A program made the position numbers and the translations under genes. Below, piece after piece: positions 7,093 to 15,989 of a stretch of 64,000 nucleotides of DNA (positions are counted from its first letter, which is position 1; each line of letters begins with the position of its first letter). A model generated the notes under the pieces. It was not told where the DNA came from. It searched no databases and saw only the letters and a program-made list of their open reading frames with translations. Source of the stretch: Candidatus Anammoxibacter sp. (GTDB taxonomy: Bacteria; Planctomycetota; Brocadiia; Brocadiales; Anammoxibacteraceae). The stretch spans positions 1 through 64,000 of the forward strand of contig JAIQZQ010000115.1 of NCBI GenBank assembly GCA_021777105.1. The letters are read 5' to 3'.

Positions 7093-10017
7093 ATGGATAA
7101 TAACAACGTATCAGAGAGAATAAAAGAATGCCGGCAAAATCGCTCAGCCGTGTTGGATTTGTCGCATTGTAACCTTAAAGAGATTCCTGGCAAAGTTTGT
7201 GAGCTAACCTGGTTGACAGGACTGAACATCATCTCCAATCAAATATCCGATTTAGAAGGCCTCAAGGGCTTAACGTCTCTAACTGAACTATATCTAAGTG
7301 GTAATGAAATATCGGAAATAGCAAGCCTCAAGGGGCTAACGTCTCTAACTAATCTAGAGCTTTATAATAATGAAATATCGGATATAGAAGGCCTCAAAGG
7401 CTTAACGTCTCTAACGAATCTATATCTAAGTGGTAATAAAATATCAGACATAGAATGGCTCAAGGGCTTAACGTTTCTAACTAACCTACATCTAAATCGT
7501 AATGAAATATCGGAAATAGCAAACCTCAATGGCTTAACGTCACTAACGAATCTATATCTAAATGATAATGAAATATTGGATATAGAAGGCCTCAATGGCT
7601 TAACGTCTCTAACTACTTTAGATCTAAGTGATAATGAAATATCGGAAATAGCAAGCCTCAAGTATTTAACGTCTCTAACAGAACTATATCTTAATGGTAA
7701 TGAAATATCGGAAATAGCAAGCCTCAAGGACTTAACGTCTCTAACGAATCTATATCTTCGTGCCAATCAAATAACTGAAATATATCCGGTACAGAATTTG
7801 TTTAAATTACGAGTGCTTAATTTTAATGATAATAACATTACGGATATCACTGCATTAACCCGTTTAACCGAATTAATTTATCTGAATTTAGCAAATAATG
7901 GTGTTACAAGCGTTGAGCCTTTAGAACAATTACAAAAACTTAGATTTCTTGATCTAAATAATAATCAAACCACTCATTTGCCAAATTGGGTTGGTCAGTC
8001 AAAAATGGATATCGTCCTTCGGAAACAAGCCTCCTCGTCAGATAATGTGTTTAATTTGTACTGTAACCCGATTGAGAACATACCTCTTGAGATCATTGAT
8101 TTGGGCAATGAGGCGATACGAGGATATATGGCGACATTGGATGAAAAAGCCAAGCCGATTAATGAAATAAAGGTCATCTTTCTGGGCGAAGGGGCGTCGG
8201 GCAAGACATCGCTCATGAAACGCTTTTGCGGGCAAGGGTTTGATAAAAATGAGCCTCAAACACACGGGATTAATATTAAAAACCGGGATAGCGGCGTTCA
8301 TTTAAAATTGTGGGATTTTGGCGGGCAGGATATTATGCACCACACCCATCAGTTTTTTCTAACCCCGAAAAGTGTTTATGTCCTTGTGCTCAACGCCCGA
8401 GAGAAAAGCGCCGCCGAGTATTGGCTGCGAATGATCGAAGTATTTGGCGGCGATTCGCCAATTATTGTGGTGATGAATAAAATCGATGAAAATCCCGCCG
8501 CGCAGGAAAACATGAAGGTTCTTACTGAAAAGTATCCCGCCATCAAAGGTTATGTTCGCCTCTCATGTCAAACAGACGACGGTTTGGAAGAGTTCCATAA
8601 AACCATTGTCAATATCACAACTGATCTGCTTCATGTCAAGACGCGGTGGGGCGCAGCCTGGCTGCTCGTGAAAGAAAAGTTGGAGGAGATGAGGGGCGGC
8701 AACAATTTGAAAGACTACATCTCTTATGAAAACTATCAGAAGCTCTGTGAGGAGAGAGGCGTCACCGCTGAACAACAGGATATTTTAATAAAGTGGTTGA
8801 ACCGGCTGGGAATTGTCACCTATTTTGAAGACACGGGTTTGAATGAGACCAATGTGATTAACCCTGAGTGGTTGACGGAAGCATTTTATGCCGTCATTAA
8901 CAATAAGACGGTTGCCAATCAATTTGGGATACTGGAGTTGAATCAACTGCCGCGAATATTGGATAAGGATCGTTATTCAGATAAAAAATACGATTTTTTA
9001 TTAAAGCTAATGATTAAATTTGAATTATGTCAGCAGATCAATCCTCAAACTTACCTTTTTCCCGATCACCTCACCAGGCTGGAGCCTGAATTTGCGTTTG
9101 ATATTGAAAGCGCGTTAAAGTTTCGCTTTAAATATGACTCATTTCTGCCTAAATCCATTTTGCCCAAATTTGTTGTCCGTCGATACCATCAAAAACGAGA
9201 TGAACTCTTGTGGCGTTCAGGGATGGTTATTAAGCACGATTTTCTGAAGGCCGAGGCGTTCATACGCCTGGATGAAGAGTTGGGGGAGTTGAACATATTT
9301 GTCGCCGGCGATGATAAAAGGGGGTTTCTATATGATATCGTTTCAGAATTTAATAATATCCACCAATCCTTTAAAGGTTTAAAGTATAAGAAATTAATAC
9401 CCTGTGTATGCAGTGAATGTAAAAACCAACTCAAACCATTTTACTTTAATTATGACATGCTTGAAAAAGCCGTGGAAAAGGGACGAAAAGATTACCCCTG
9501 CGACAAGTCGTTCATTGATGTCTCAATCAGAGAGCTGCTCGGCATTTTATTTACTGAAAAGGATATTGAGCATATCATCACCCAATTCATAAATTCCCGT
9601 CCATTTCAAATTAAAAAACATTTAGATTCATGCGATATTGACGCTTTTATTGAGTTCGTCAAATCACTTTTCGACAGTATCCCTTACCTGCTGATTGGAA
9701 AAGAGGAGAAGTCCTACCACCTGCCTTTCCAAATCTTGTTAAGGTCCACCTATAGCGATCAGGCCCGCGCGGAAGAGATGGGAAATAAAGGGAGAATAGA
9801 TAGCTTTGTTGAAACCGATAAATACATCTATATTTTTGAACTTAAATACAACGCCTCCGCAAAAACCGCGATGAAACAGATACATGACCGGCAATATTAC
9901 AAAGCCTATTCACAATCTCAAAAACAGATCATTTTGGTAGGGATCAACTTCTCTGAACAAAAGAGAAACATTAGCGACCATGTTGTTGAAAAGATGCCGC
10001 CGGCCGCCAATGCCTAA
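7093..10017 (+). CDS. Roco protein (LRR-Roc-COR) with C-terminal PD-(D/E)XK nuclease domain
   Basis: This 974-residue modular protein has leucine-rich repeats of the 22-residue SDS22/internalin type at about 20-305. A Roc GTPase follows at about 355-520: P-loop GEGASGKTS at 365-373, switch motif WDFGGQD at 407-413, base motif NKID at 462-465. The COR domain spans about 530-760, then a C..C-containing segment with KDYPCDKS. From about 850 the sequence matches the PDDEXK_9 (DUF1703) nuclease: IPYLLIGKEEKSYH, then GRIDSF with D903, and FELKY with E916 and K918. The core catalytic residues are present. Roco GTPases act as dimerising molecular switches, and a nuclease tail suggests ligand-triggered nucleic-acid cleavage. 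That role is inference. AGGGA lies rather far upstream of the ATG. Confidence 0.88.
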   Translation: MDNNNVSERIKECRQNRSAVLDLSHCNLKEIPGKVCELTWLTGLNIISNQISDLEGLKGLTSLTELYLSGNEISEIASLKGLTSLTNLELYNNEISDIEGLKGLTSLTNLYLSGNKISDIEWLKGLTFLTNLHLNRNEISEIANLNGLTSLTNLYLNDNEILDIEGLNGLTSLTTLDLSDNEISEIASLKYLTSLTELYLNGNEISEIASLKDLTSLTNLYLRANQITEIYPVQNLFKLRVLNFNDNNITDITALTRLTELIYLNLANNGVTSVEPLEQLQKLRFLDLNNNQTTHLPNWVGQSKMDIVLRKQASSSDNVFNLYCNPIENIPLEIIDLGNEAIRGYMATLDEKAKPINEIKVIFLGEGASGKTSLMKRFCGQGFDKNEPQTHGINIKNRDSGVHLKLWDFGGQDIMHHTHQFFLTPKSVYVLVLNAREKSAAEYWLRMIEVFGGDSPIIVVMNKIDENPAAQENMKVLTEKYPAIKGYVRLSCQTDDGLEEFHKTIVNITTDLLHVKTRWGAAWLLVKEKLEEMRGGNNLKDYISYENYQKLCEERGVTAEQQDILIKWLNRLGIVTYFEDTGLNETNVINPEWLTEAFYAVINNKTVANQFGILELNQLPRILDKDRYSDKKYDFLLKLMIKFELCQQINPQTYLFPDHLTRLEPEFAFDIESALKFRFKYDSFLPKSILPKFVVRRYHQKRDELLWRSGMVIKHDFLKAEAFIRLDEELGELNIFVAGDDKRGFLYDIVSEFNNIHQSFKGLKYKKLIPCVCSECKNQLKPFYFNYDMLEKAVEKGRKDYPCDKSFIDVSIRELLGILFTEKDIEHIITQFINSRPFQIKKHLDSCDIDAFIEFVKSLFDSIPYLLIGKEEKSYHLPFQILLRSTYSDQARAEEMGNKGRIDSFVETDKYIYIFELKYNASAKTAMKQIHDRQYYKAYSQSQKQIILVGINFSEQKRNISDHVVEKMPPAANA
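7253..7780 (+). repeat. Tandem 66-bp repeats encoding LRR units
   Basis: About eight consecutive 66-base units, nearly identical in DNA, encode the 22-residue repeat of form LKGLTSLTNLYLSGNEISEI. Later LRR units (about 7780-7980) are clearly diverged. Identity at the DNA level, including silent positions, points to recent expansion or gene conversion of the sensor region. Confidence 0.85.
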
Positions 10018-10020
10018 CTC

Positions 10021-10104
10021 GGTTTATTCGGGTTAGACGCCTGTTCCGTTAATCGCAAATTCGATACACGATGACAAGGACGTTCATGCGTTAAGGATAT
10101 ATAT
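10021..10104 (+). repeat. Dispersed repeat B, copy 1
   Basis: About 85 bases, beginning with TTTATTCGGGTTAGACG just after the first Roco stop codon, are repeated with few differences at 15828-15912. The downstream edge abuts the MITE-like element. Confidence 0.75.
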
Positions 10105-10267
10105 ACTCAAAATCATTAGGTTTTCGAAATTAGTCAATGAATAAAAGGCTAAAGCCTTAACTCCGGCAGCATGGTATTGTCGGAATTTACCATTTAGGGT
10201 TTTATTTAATTGCGATTGAATATAACCATACATAAATATTATTTCTCGAAAACCTGATTTGTTTGAC
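10102..10267 (+). mobile_element. MITE-like element of about 165 bp, copy 1
   Basis: This element is the reverse complement of 32085-32249 with roughly 90 percent identity by eye. Its ends are imperfect inverted repeats (AATCATTAGGTTTTCGAAA against TTTCTCGAAAACCTGATTT). Inside is the perfect stem AAGGCTAAAGCCTT. It has no coding capacity, so it fits a non-autonomous element or a REPIN-like doublet. It lies between the first Roco gene and the small unknown gene. Confidence 0.75.
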
Positions 10268-10333
10268 TATATTATATGGTTGAATGGTTAAAAATATCTT
10301 TTGTATGATTATTCGTTTTGGTTATTTGTAAAA

Positions 10334-10996
10334 ATGGAAAAATTAGATTATGTAAATTTAGTTACAAATTTCATTGGTGATTCTGCGGGCGGTATTCCCG
10401 GTTACGGAGGTTTTATTACCGGTATAAAAAATATTGGACAAAATATTGCAGCAGTTAAACAAAAGGAAAGAATTTTTAAATTTTTGCATGAATTAGAAGG
10501 TCGAGTCAAGAATATTGAAAAAAAATTTAATGCTTTGAAAAATAATGAACAGTTTATCGTCCACTTTTACAAAACATTATTCATTATTAGGGATACATTC
10601 GACAATAATCAATATCAAGCTTTTCTTGCTTTTATTTGTGAGTATCTGGAAGGTGACTTTGAAGATGATGAGATGTTTTTTATTTTTGATTTGCTTATTT
10701 TTATAAATCCATATGGATGGAAAATATTAAAAAAAATTTATGACGAAAAATCACAAAAATGGATTTCGGCAAGAGAGTTTTTTTTAGGAGCTATAAAAAA
10801 TGAAAATAAAGATATTGATTATAAAGATGTCGATTATAAAACCCATAAAACTCTAATGGATTTCGTCCGATTAGGCATATTAGAGGAGGAACATACATTT
10901 AATTATGGTGATAACAGCAGTGGAAAGATTGGTAATATTAAAATTGGCGAAATAGGTGAACGGCTAATAAAATTATTACAAGAAAACCAAGCATAG
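10334..10996 (+). CDS. Uncharacterised protein between two Roco genes
   Basis: This 220-residue protein is not recognised. The chosen ATG (10334) gives an N-terminus starting MEKLDYVNLVTNF; an upstream in-frame TTG at 10301 would add 11 residues. Residues 15-40 are Gly- and Ile-rich (GGIPGYGGFITGIKNIGQ), as in a membrane-active or amphipathic helix. A helical segment (about 45-75) and acidic and hydrophobic stretches follow. The C-terminus (LMDFVRLGILEEE onward) could be a winged-helix-like end. It is markedly more AT-rich than its neighbours, which suggests separate acquisition. No good Shine-Dalgarno sequence is visible. Its position between two Roco genes makes it a candidate partner or effector, by inference only. 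Confidence 0.6.
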   Translation: MEKLDYVNLVTNFIGDSAGGIPGYGGFITGIKNIGQNIAAVKQKERIFKFLHELEGRVKNIEKKFNALKNNEQFIVHFYKTLFIIRDTFDNNQYQAFLAFICEYLEGDFEDDEMFFIFDLLIFINPYGWKILKKIYDEKSQKWISAREFFLGAIKNENKDIDYKDVDYKTHKTLMDFVRLGILEEEHTFNYGDNSSGKIGNIKIGEIGERLIKLLQENQA

Positions 10997-11364
10997 TTCA
11001 ACTAATTTGGAAGTGAACCAAGTTTATAGCTTTTCACTGGCAACATTTAAGCTGGTTATAAGCAAAAACGCTGACAACTCACCAAATAGAGCAATTCGCA
11101 GTAAACAAACCAACATAAACAGCTTTAGTATATCAAAATTTAGCGATAATAATAGAAATCCAATAGGCGGCTGCTTAACTAATACAATGAAAATATGCCA
11201 TTGTGAAGTCTCCTTTTAGTTTATTGTTTTGCAATTCAATGAACGTCTTGCATTGCGAAATGTTTCAGTTCACAACTCATAAAATCTCGTTTTGAAACAT
11301 GCACGCAAAAATTGGATTAAAGCAAAAATATGCGTTTGACAACAGTATAAAATGGAGTTTTTTA
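10997..11364. other. Gap without supported gene
   Basis: Both strands were read here. The short open frames have no Shine-Dalgarno sequence and no recognisable protein features. GGCGGCTGCTTAAC and neighbouring bases superficially resemble an integron attC core, but no convincing paired ends could be found. Confidence 0.4.
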
Positions 11365-14325
11365 ATGATAAACAAAGATGATTTTAAGAAAAAAATTTAT
11401 GAAAAATTAAAAAAAGTTCCAGATGAATTTTGCGCGGCGTTTGCGGCGCGTACTGCCATGCGTGTATTGCCGTTAATGGCAATACACGGATTAGACAAAG
11501 AGCCATTCTGGTATTGGGAGCATAAAGACAAGCCAAAATATCTTATAGCGATAATGATGGCGCATCAATTAAGCGTATCTTTTTCCATTCTTAATTTTAA
11601 GAACTTCGATATTAATAAATTTTCTTCCAATGCAGCGCTTTCTGCCGTTAAAGCAGTCAGTGATGCAGCCAGGGCCAACGGTACTTACGCTGAAGGTATA
11701 ACAAGTAGATTAGCTCCTATGCATATTGGCATGTTTGAAGAATACACCAGCGCTGCGGAGGAAACCATCCGCACTGTTTCCTCCGCGCCCACATCAGCCG
11801 GTACTGCCCCAGCAATCTTTCCTAAGTACATAGAAGCTCAGGTTGTTCGTAGCGTCTCAGAATCTACTGCCCATACTGCTTTTTATACTGCTGAAAGAGC
11901 CGGCGCAGCCATAAACGCTATAAATGTAGGCCGCATTTTCATAGAAGGCAAAGGCAGAACAATGCTTTCTGAAGAAGATAAAACGGCTCGAAACGACACA
12001 TTAGCAAAAGCTAATAAAGAGGACCGTATTCGCGTTCTTATATATAGCGCAATATTAAATGATCTTAATGTTATTGCAAACAGGTCAAAAACAAGCATAT
12101 TTAAAAGGCTATTAAAAAGTGGTAGACGCGAAGTGTCTTTAAGAGCATTAGAATTTATGCAAGCTCCACTTTGGAGGGACAAAGAGTTCCCTAAAGAGTT
12201 AATGCCGTTTTGGAACTGTTTCTGCATATGGGTAAGGGAACTGGACTCTGGTTTTGATTTTTGGATTGATTGGTATCTTGATCGTGTCGCCGGGATAAAG
12301 ATGGATATGGAGTTGCTAAAAAAACAGATAGAACTACCCGCAGAGATTAAAGCGCAGGGGCATAAAGCTGTTAACGCTTATCTTGCAATGCTTGCTAATA
12401 GGAATGAGTTAAAAAATTTAAATATTGTCCGCGCCATATTCATAGGCAACGGTGGCGCCGGAAAGACATCTTTGGTGCGCTTGCTTTATAATGAGGAAGT
12501 TGTAGAGGGCAAGGAGGAGATGACTTCCGGCATTGATATACGCACATGGAATGTTGGAGAAACAGCGATTGACGCTCGGTTTTGGGATTTTGGAGGTCAA
12601 GTGATGGCGCATGCTACACATCAGTTTTTCCTGCGGGAAAGATGTCTTTATATAATTGTGCTAGACGCAAGAACTGAAATTAACGCCAATGAACAAGCGG
12701 AGTACTGGCTGGAGCACGTCAAAGCGTTTGGCAAAGATGCTCCAGTGATGGCGGTTGGCAATAAATCTGATTTGGCGCAGGTTAATATTGATATGCAGGC
12801 CTTGAAAGAGAATTATCCAAATATTGTGGGCTTTTATTCCATATCATGCACAAATAAAACAGAAAGATTCCGGAGGTTGTTTGATAATTTTCTTGCAGAT
12901 TTTATTCAACAATTACAACGTGTGGGAAACGGTCAGGTCAGTTTTACAGATAAACAGTTTGCCGTTTTGGAAGAATTGCGCAAACGTTCGCCTAGGAATG
13001 CTTTTTTACCGCATAGTGAGTTTGAAAGATTGTGCGAAGAAAATGGCGTTGGTAATAAAGCTGAGATGAGCCGTAAAGACTTCCTTGGTGTGCTTGACAA
13101 ACTTGGCGAAGTTATCCATTTTCCGTTAATCGCTCGCCTGGATAGTTATGTGCTTAATCCTCGCTGGCTTACTTATGGTGTTTACACTTTGATCTATTCT
13201 GAGGAATTAAACAAAAAGAATGGGAAAATTAGCGAGGCCGATGCGATCAAAATTTTAAGTTCCGAAACTGTTAAAGATGAGCGCGGCAATGTTCTTGAAT
13301 ATCCGAAGGATAAATGCGAGTTTATTATTGATGCTATGGAGGAATTCCGTCTTTGTTACCGATTGCCGGAAGATCGAAGCCTGTTTGTAATACCGGATAA
13401 ACTGCCTGCTAAACAGCCTAAACTGAAATTTGATAAAACAATGGATGGGACATTGTGTTTTGAGTTTGTTTTTCGAGGGTTTTTGCCCAGACATGTCATG
13501 CCAACACTGATAGTGTCGCGTCATGAAGAAATTAAAGATGAAATGGTTTGGCAGAACGGGGTTGTTATTTATAACAGGTCACATGACGCAACCGCTTGTT
13601 TGCAAGTTGATTATCACAAAAGAACATTAAGCATTTGGGTTCAGGGCGCCGGAGCAAGGGAGGTGATTGCAATACTTAATGATGAGGTAGCGCAAATACT
13701 AAGAAGGATGGAGAATCTTGAGCATGAGGAGAGGGTTGTTTTGCCCATGGCCGCGCGCATTGATGATAGCTATGAATATGAGGGCGTTATTGGCGTTGAA
13801 ACTGTGTCTTACAAACGGCTTATGAAATCAGCGCGTGTTGGAGAGGTAAAAATACTTTCCGACAACGGAGAGTGGTATGATTTGAATAAAGTGTTGGGAA
13901 CTTTTTTGTCTGGCGAACAACGGAAAAAGGAGAGAGTCGGGGATCATTATACTTTTAACGCTCCGGTAGAGAATGTTTACAGTCACTTTTCTGGTGGAGT
14001 TATGGTTAATAAGATTGAGATAAGAGAAACTGCCGATAAACTTGATGAAGGGTTGAATGGGTTGCTTGGCAAAATTATGGAATACAAATGCGACACTAAA
14101 CGCAAAATATCAGCTTGTCAAGAAATAACTGAAATATGTTCGCTTTTGAAAAATATTGATATGGCTCGACCGGAAGAACGAAGCATGCTCAAAGTTTTGC
14201 TTAGCAAGGTAAAGGATGGAGGGCTTGGATTTATATCGTTTACAAAAAAGATAAAGGACAATGAGGATACTTTAGGTTGGGTATTAAAAAATGCGACACA
14301 GCTACTCTCTCTCTTGGGAGGGTGA
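11365..14325 (+). CDS. Second Roco-type protein, without LRRs
   Basis: A start at ATG 11365, with GGAG seven bases upstream, gives 986 residues; the frame remains open 22 codons further upstream. The N-terminal 300 residues are Ala-rich and helical and end with APLWRDKEFPKEL and FWIDWYLDRVAG. That arrangement (PLW then WxxWYxxRxxG) recurs at the N-termini of many uncharacterised bacterial proteins. The Roc GTPase follows with P-loop GNGGAGKTS (361-369), WDFGGQV (407-413) and NKSD (466-469), then a COR domain (about 500-720). The rest (about 740-986) is unassigned, ending in a helical bundle. The switch segment, with HATHQFFL, parallels HHTHQFFL in the first Roco. The sensor ends differ, so the two may respond to different cues. 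Confidence 0.82.
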   Translation: MINKDDFKKKIYEKLKKVPDEFCAAFAARTAMRVLPLMAIHGLDKEPFWYWEHKDKPKYLIAIMMAHQLSVSFSILNFKNFDINKFSSNAALSAVKAVSDAARANGTYAEGITSRLAPMHIGMFEEYTSAAEETIRTVSSAPTSAGTAPAIFPKYIEAQVVRSVSESTAHTAFYTAERAGAAINAINVGRIFIEGKGRTMLSEEDKTARNDTLAKANKEDRIRVLIYSAILNDLNVIANRSKTSIFKRLLKSGRREVSLRALEFMQAPLWRDKEFPKELMPFWNCFCIWVRELDSGFDFWIDWYLDRVAGIKMDMELLKKQIELPAEIKAQGHKAVNAYLAMLANRNELKNLNIVRAIFIGNGGAGKTSLVRLLYNEEVVEGKEEMTSGIDIRTWNVGETAIDARFWDFGGQVMAHATHQFFLRERCLYIIVLDARTEINANEQAEYWLEHVKAFGKDAPVMAVGNKSDLAQVNIDMQALKENYPNIVGFYSISCTNKTERFRRLFDNFLADFIQQLQRVGNGQVSFTDKQFAVLEELRKRSPRNAFLPHSEFERLCEENGVGNKAEMSRKDFLGVLDKLGEVIHFPLIARLDSYVLNPRWLTYGVYTLIYSEELNKKNGKISEADAIKILSSETVKDERGNVLEYPKDKCEFIIDAMEEFRLCYRLPEDRSLFVIPDKLPAKQPKLKFDKTMDGTLCFEFVFRGFLPRHVMPTLIVSRHEEIKDEMVWQNGVVIYNRSHDATACLQVDYHKRTLSIWVQGAGAREVIAILNDEVAQILRRMENLEHEERVVLPMAARIDDSYEYEGVIGVETVSYKRLMKSARVGEVKILSDNGEWYDLNKVLGTFLSGEQRKKERVGDHYTFNAPVENVYSHFSGGVMVNKIEIRETADKLDEGLNGLLGKIMEYKCDTKRKISACQEITEICSLLKNIDMARPEERSMLKVLLSKVKDGGLGFISFTKKIKDNEDTLGWVLKNATQLLSLLGG

Positions 14326-14564
14326 AATGTATAGTTTAACTATATGGGTAAAGTTTAGAGTCTGATTTTTCCAGGTTGGGAGATAATGGAAAAAGGTTGG
14401 TTTGTACTGATGGATTAATTAAAGATGTTGATTTAAAAAATGAATTATACGGTTTTAAATTGTTTTCTTTGTAGAAGATTGGTGGATTTAAACGCCAATC
14501 TTTACGTGGTAGTATAGCCACGTTATTAATTTCTTCCAAGATTCCCAGGAATTTGATGGTGTTT

Positions 14565-15602
14565 TTATTTATCACCATCTTTTTGTCCGGTAATCCGTTT
14601 TATCTCTTTATCAAAATCAGAGATATAGTTTTGATCCTGTGTTACCCGGTACTTTTCATATTCCTGCTCCGCTTTCAGCTTTGCCTCAAGGGCGGATACT
14701 TTGCCTTTATCTTTAAGTATTGGGTATTGGGATAATTCAAGAAAACCATCCAAAAATTGCGCCCAGTCCTCCATTTTGGTTATGATTTGTCGTTTAGCGC
14801 GGTTTTCAGCAAGGTCAAGATAGGCTGAAATTATTTGGTTGAGTTCGTTGATATGGGCTTCGTCAAGGTAGTTTTTTGCGATGGCGACATCGGATTTCAA
14901 TATTTTGCCATCGGGAGCATGTTTCCATGTGGTTAGCCCCATATAAATCTTTTTAGCATCCGCTGAATCGTAAATGATTCCCGCGGCTGTTTTGCCGGTT
15001 ATAGCCCAGTGGAGTTTGTTTTGAACCTCTGCAAAAAACTCTTTTGTAATCGATGTGTTTTTATCGTAATCAGCGGAAAGGGCGTATATATCTGTGATTT
15101 TTTGATAAAATCGACGTTCGCTTGTCCGAATTTCCCGTATTCGTTCGAGAAGCTCGTCAAAATAGTCTTTTCCGAAAACGGTTCCGCCTTGCTTAAGCCG
15201 CTCGTCATCCATAACAAACCCTTTTATTATGAATTCTTTAAGGGTTCTTGTTGCCCAGATGCGGAATTGCGTGGCCTGGTATGAGTTGACGCGGTAACCG
15301 ACGGATATGATGGCGTCAAGGTTATAGAATTTTGTATGATAATTTTTACCGTCTTCAGCAGTATGTGCAAATTTTGCACATACTGAATTTTCACTCAACT
15401 CATCTTCGTTAAAGATGTTTTTAATGTGTTTTGTTATAACCGTACGGTCTACATCAAAAAGTTTAGCAATCGCTTTCTGCGTCAGCCACACCGTTTCGTC
15501 TTTAATGAAAACTTCGACATTTACTTTCCCGTCGTTTCCGGTATAGAAGATAAAATTTGTTTGGTTATCTGTAATATTGTTTTTATTCATAATATTTATC
15601 AT
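14565..15602 (-). CDS. rhuM: RhuM family protein
   Basis: This 345-residue protein belongs to the RhuM (virulence-associated) family, first named from a Salmonella pathogenicity island and common in mobile regions; its molecular function is unknown. Typical segments are visible in order: ETVWLTQKAIAKLFDVDRTV (a helix-turn-helix-like start near 35), DGKNYHTKFYNLDAIISVGY, FRIWATRTLKEFIIKGFVM, and a Fic-like or DUF-like helical C-terminus. Length is full. ATG 15602 is chosen because TAGGT precedes it; ATG 15590 is an alternative. A 27-base palindrome lies within the coding region (15358-15384), and repeat A lies upstream. Confidence 0.85.
   Translation of the reverse strand: MINIMNKNNITDNQTNFIFYTGNDGKVNVEVFIKDETVWLTQKAIAKLFDVDRTVITKHIKNIFNEDELSENSVCAKFAHTAEDGKNYHTKFYNLDAIISVGYRVNSYQATQFRIWATRTLKEFIIKGFVMDDERLKQGGTVFGKDYFDELLERIREIRTSERRFYQKITDIYALSADYDKNTSITKEFFAEVQNKLHWAITGKTAAGIIYDSADAKKIYMGLTTWKHAPDGKILKSDVAIAKNYLDEAHINELNQIISAYLDLAENRAKRQIITKMEDWAQFLDGFLELSQYPILKDKGKVSALEAKLKAEQEYEKYRVTQDQNYISDFDKEIKRITGQKDGDK
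15358..15384. repeat. Perfect palindrome inside the RhuM gene
   Basis: Arms of 13 bases around a single central base (core GTGCAAATTTTGCAC) are perfectly complementary. On the minus strand they encode the segment SVCAKFAHT. A related palindrome lies upstream of the AlbA_2 gene (5793-5815). Confidence 0.7.
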
Positions 15603-15714
15603 CAACCTAAAATCATTGGATTATTTATTATGTATTCACGCTGAGAGAATTTTGTTCATCAGAGATAACAAGTTTATAACATTAAATAACATTAACCTAA
15701 TTTTTAATATATGT

Positions 15715-15827
15715 TCGTTTCCAGGCAAGCGATTTTATAGCAATATACTATTGGAAAGTATATTAACCCATTGGCCCGTTGATGTAAAAGTTAAAATCAA
15801 CGCTACAGTTTTGCTTTTTACTTTCCG
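15715..15827 (+). repeat. Dispersed repeat A, copy 2
   Basis: Nearly identical to 5941-6053. It starts about 110 bases upstream of the RhuM start and is directly joined to repeat B. Confidence 0.75.
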
Positions 15828-15912
15828 ATTTATTCGGGTTAGACGTCTGTTCCGCTAATCGTAAATTCGATACACGATGACAATGTCATTAATGCGTTAA
15901 AGCGATATATAT
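15828..15912 (+). repeat. Dispersed repeat B, copy 2
   Basis: Matches 10021-10104 closely. Here it is fused directly to repeat A on its left and followed within 10 bases by repeat C. Confidence 0.75.
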
Positions 15913-15921
15913 CCGTATTCG

Positions 15922-15958
15922 TGATGTAGTATAGGCGCTTCCTCGCGCCGTGGCGATT
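15922..15958 (+). repeat. Dispersed repeat C, copy 2
   Basis: Matches 6936-6975 with a few changes. It is the right end of the A-B-C mosaic at 15.7-16.0 kb. Confidence 0.65.
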
Positions 15959-15989
15959 GATATGGGTATTGACATTTAGAGTTCCGCTA

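Noticed and set aside
7362..7766. Long minus-strand open frame inside the Roco LRR region
   Set aside because: It is the antisense of 66-bp tandem repeats, so its repetitive protein is an artefact of the LRR code.
7253..7780. Regular repeats as a CRISPR array
   Set aside because: Units are contiguous, 66 bases, in frame and encode LRRs; there are no unique spacers.
11007..11219. 70-codon plus-strand frame before the second Roco gene
   Set aside because: No ribosome-binding site and low-complexity Asn/Ser-rich content; the true upstream signal (GGAG) belongs to ATG 11365.
10997..11298. Possible integron attC site (GGCGGCTGCTTAAC and surrounding bases)
   Set aside because: No paired R-type ends with consistent spacing, no extended imperfect stem and no integrase in the window.
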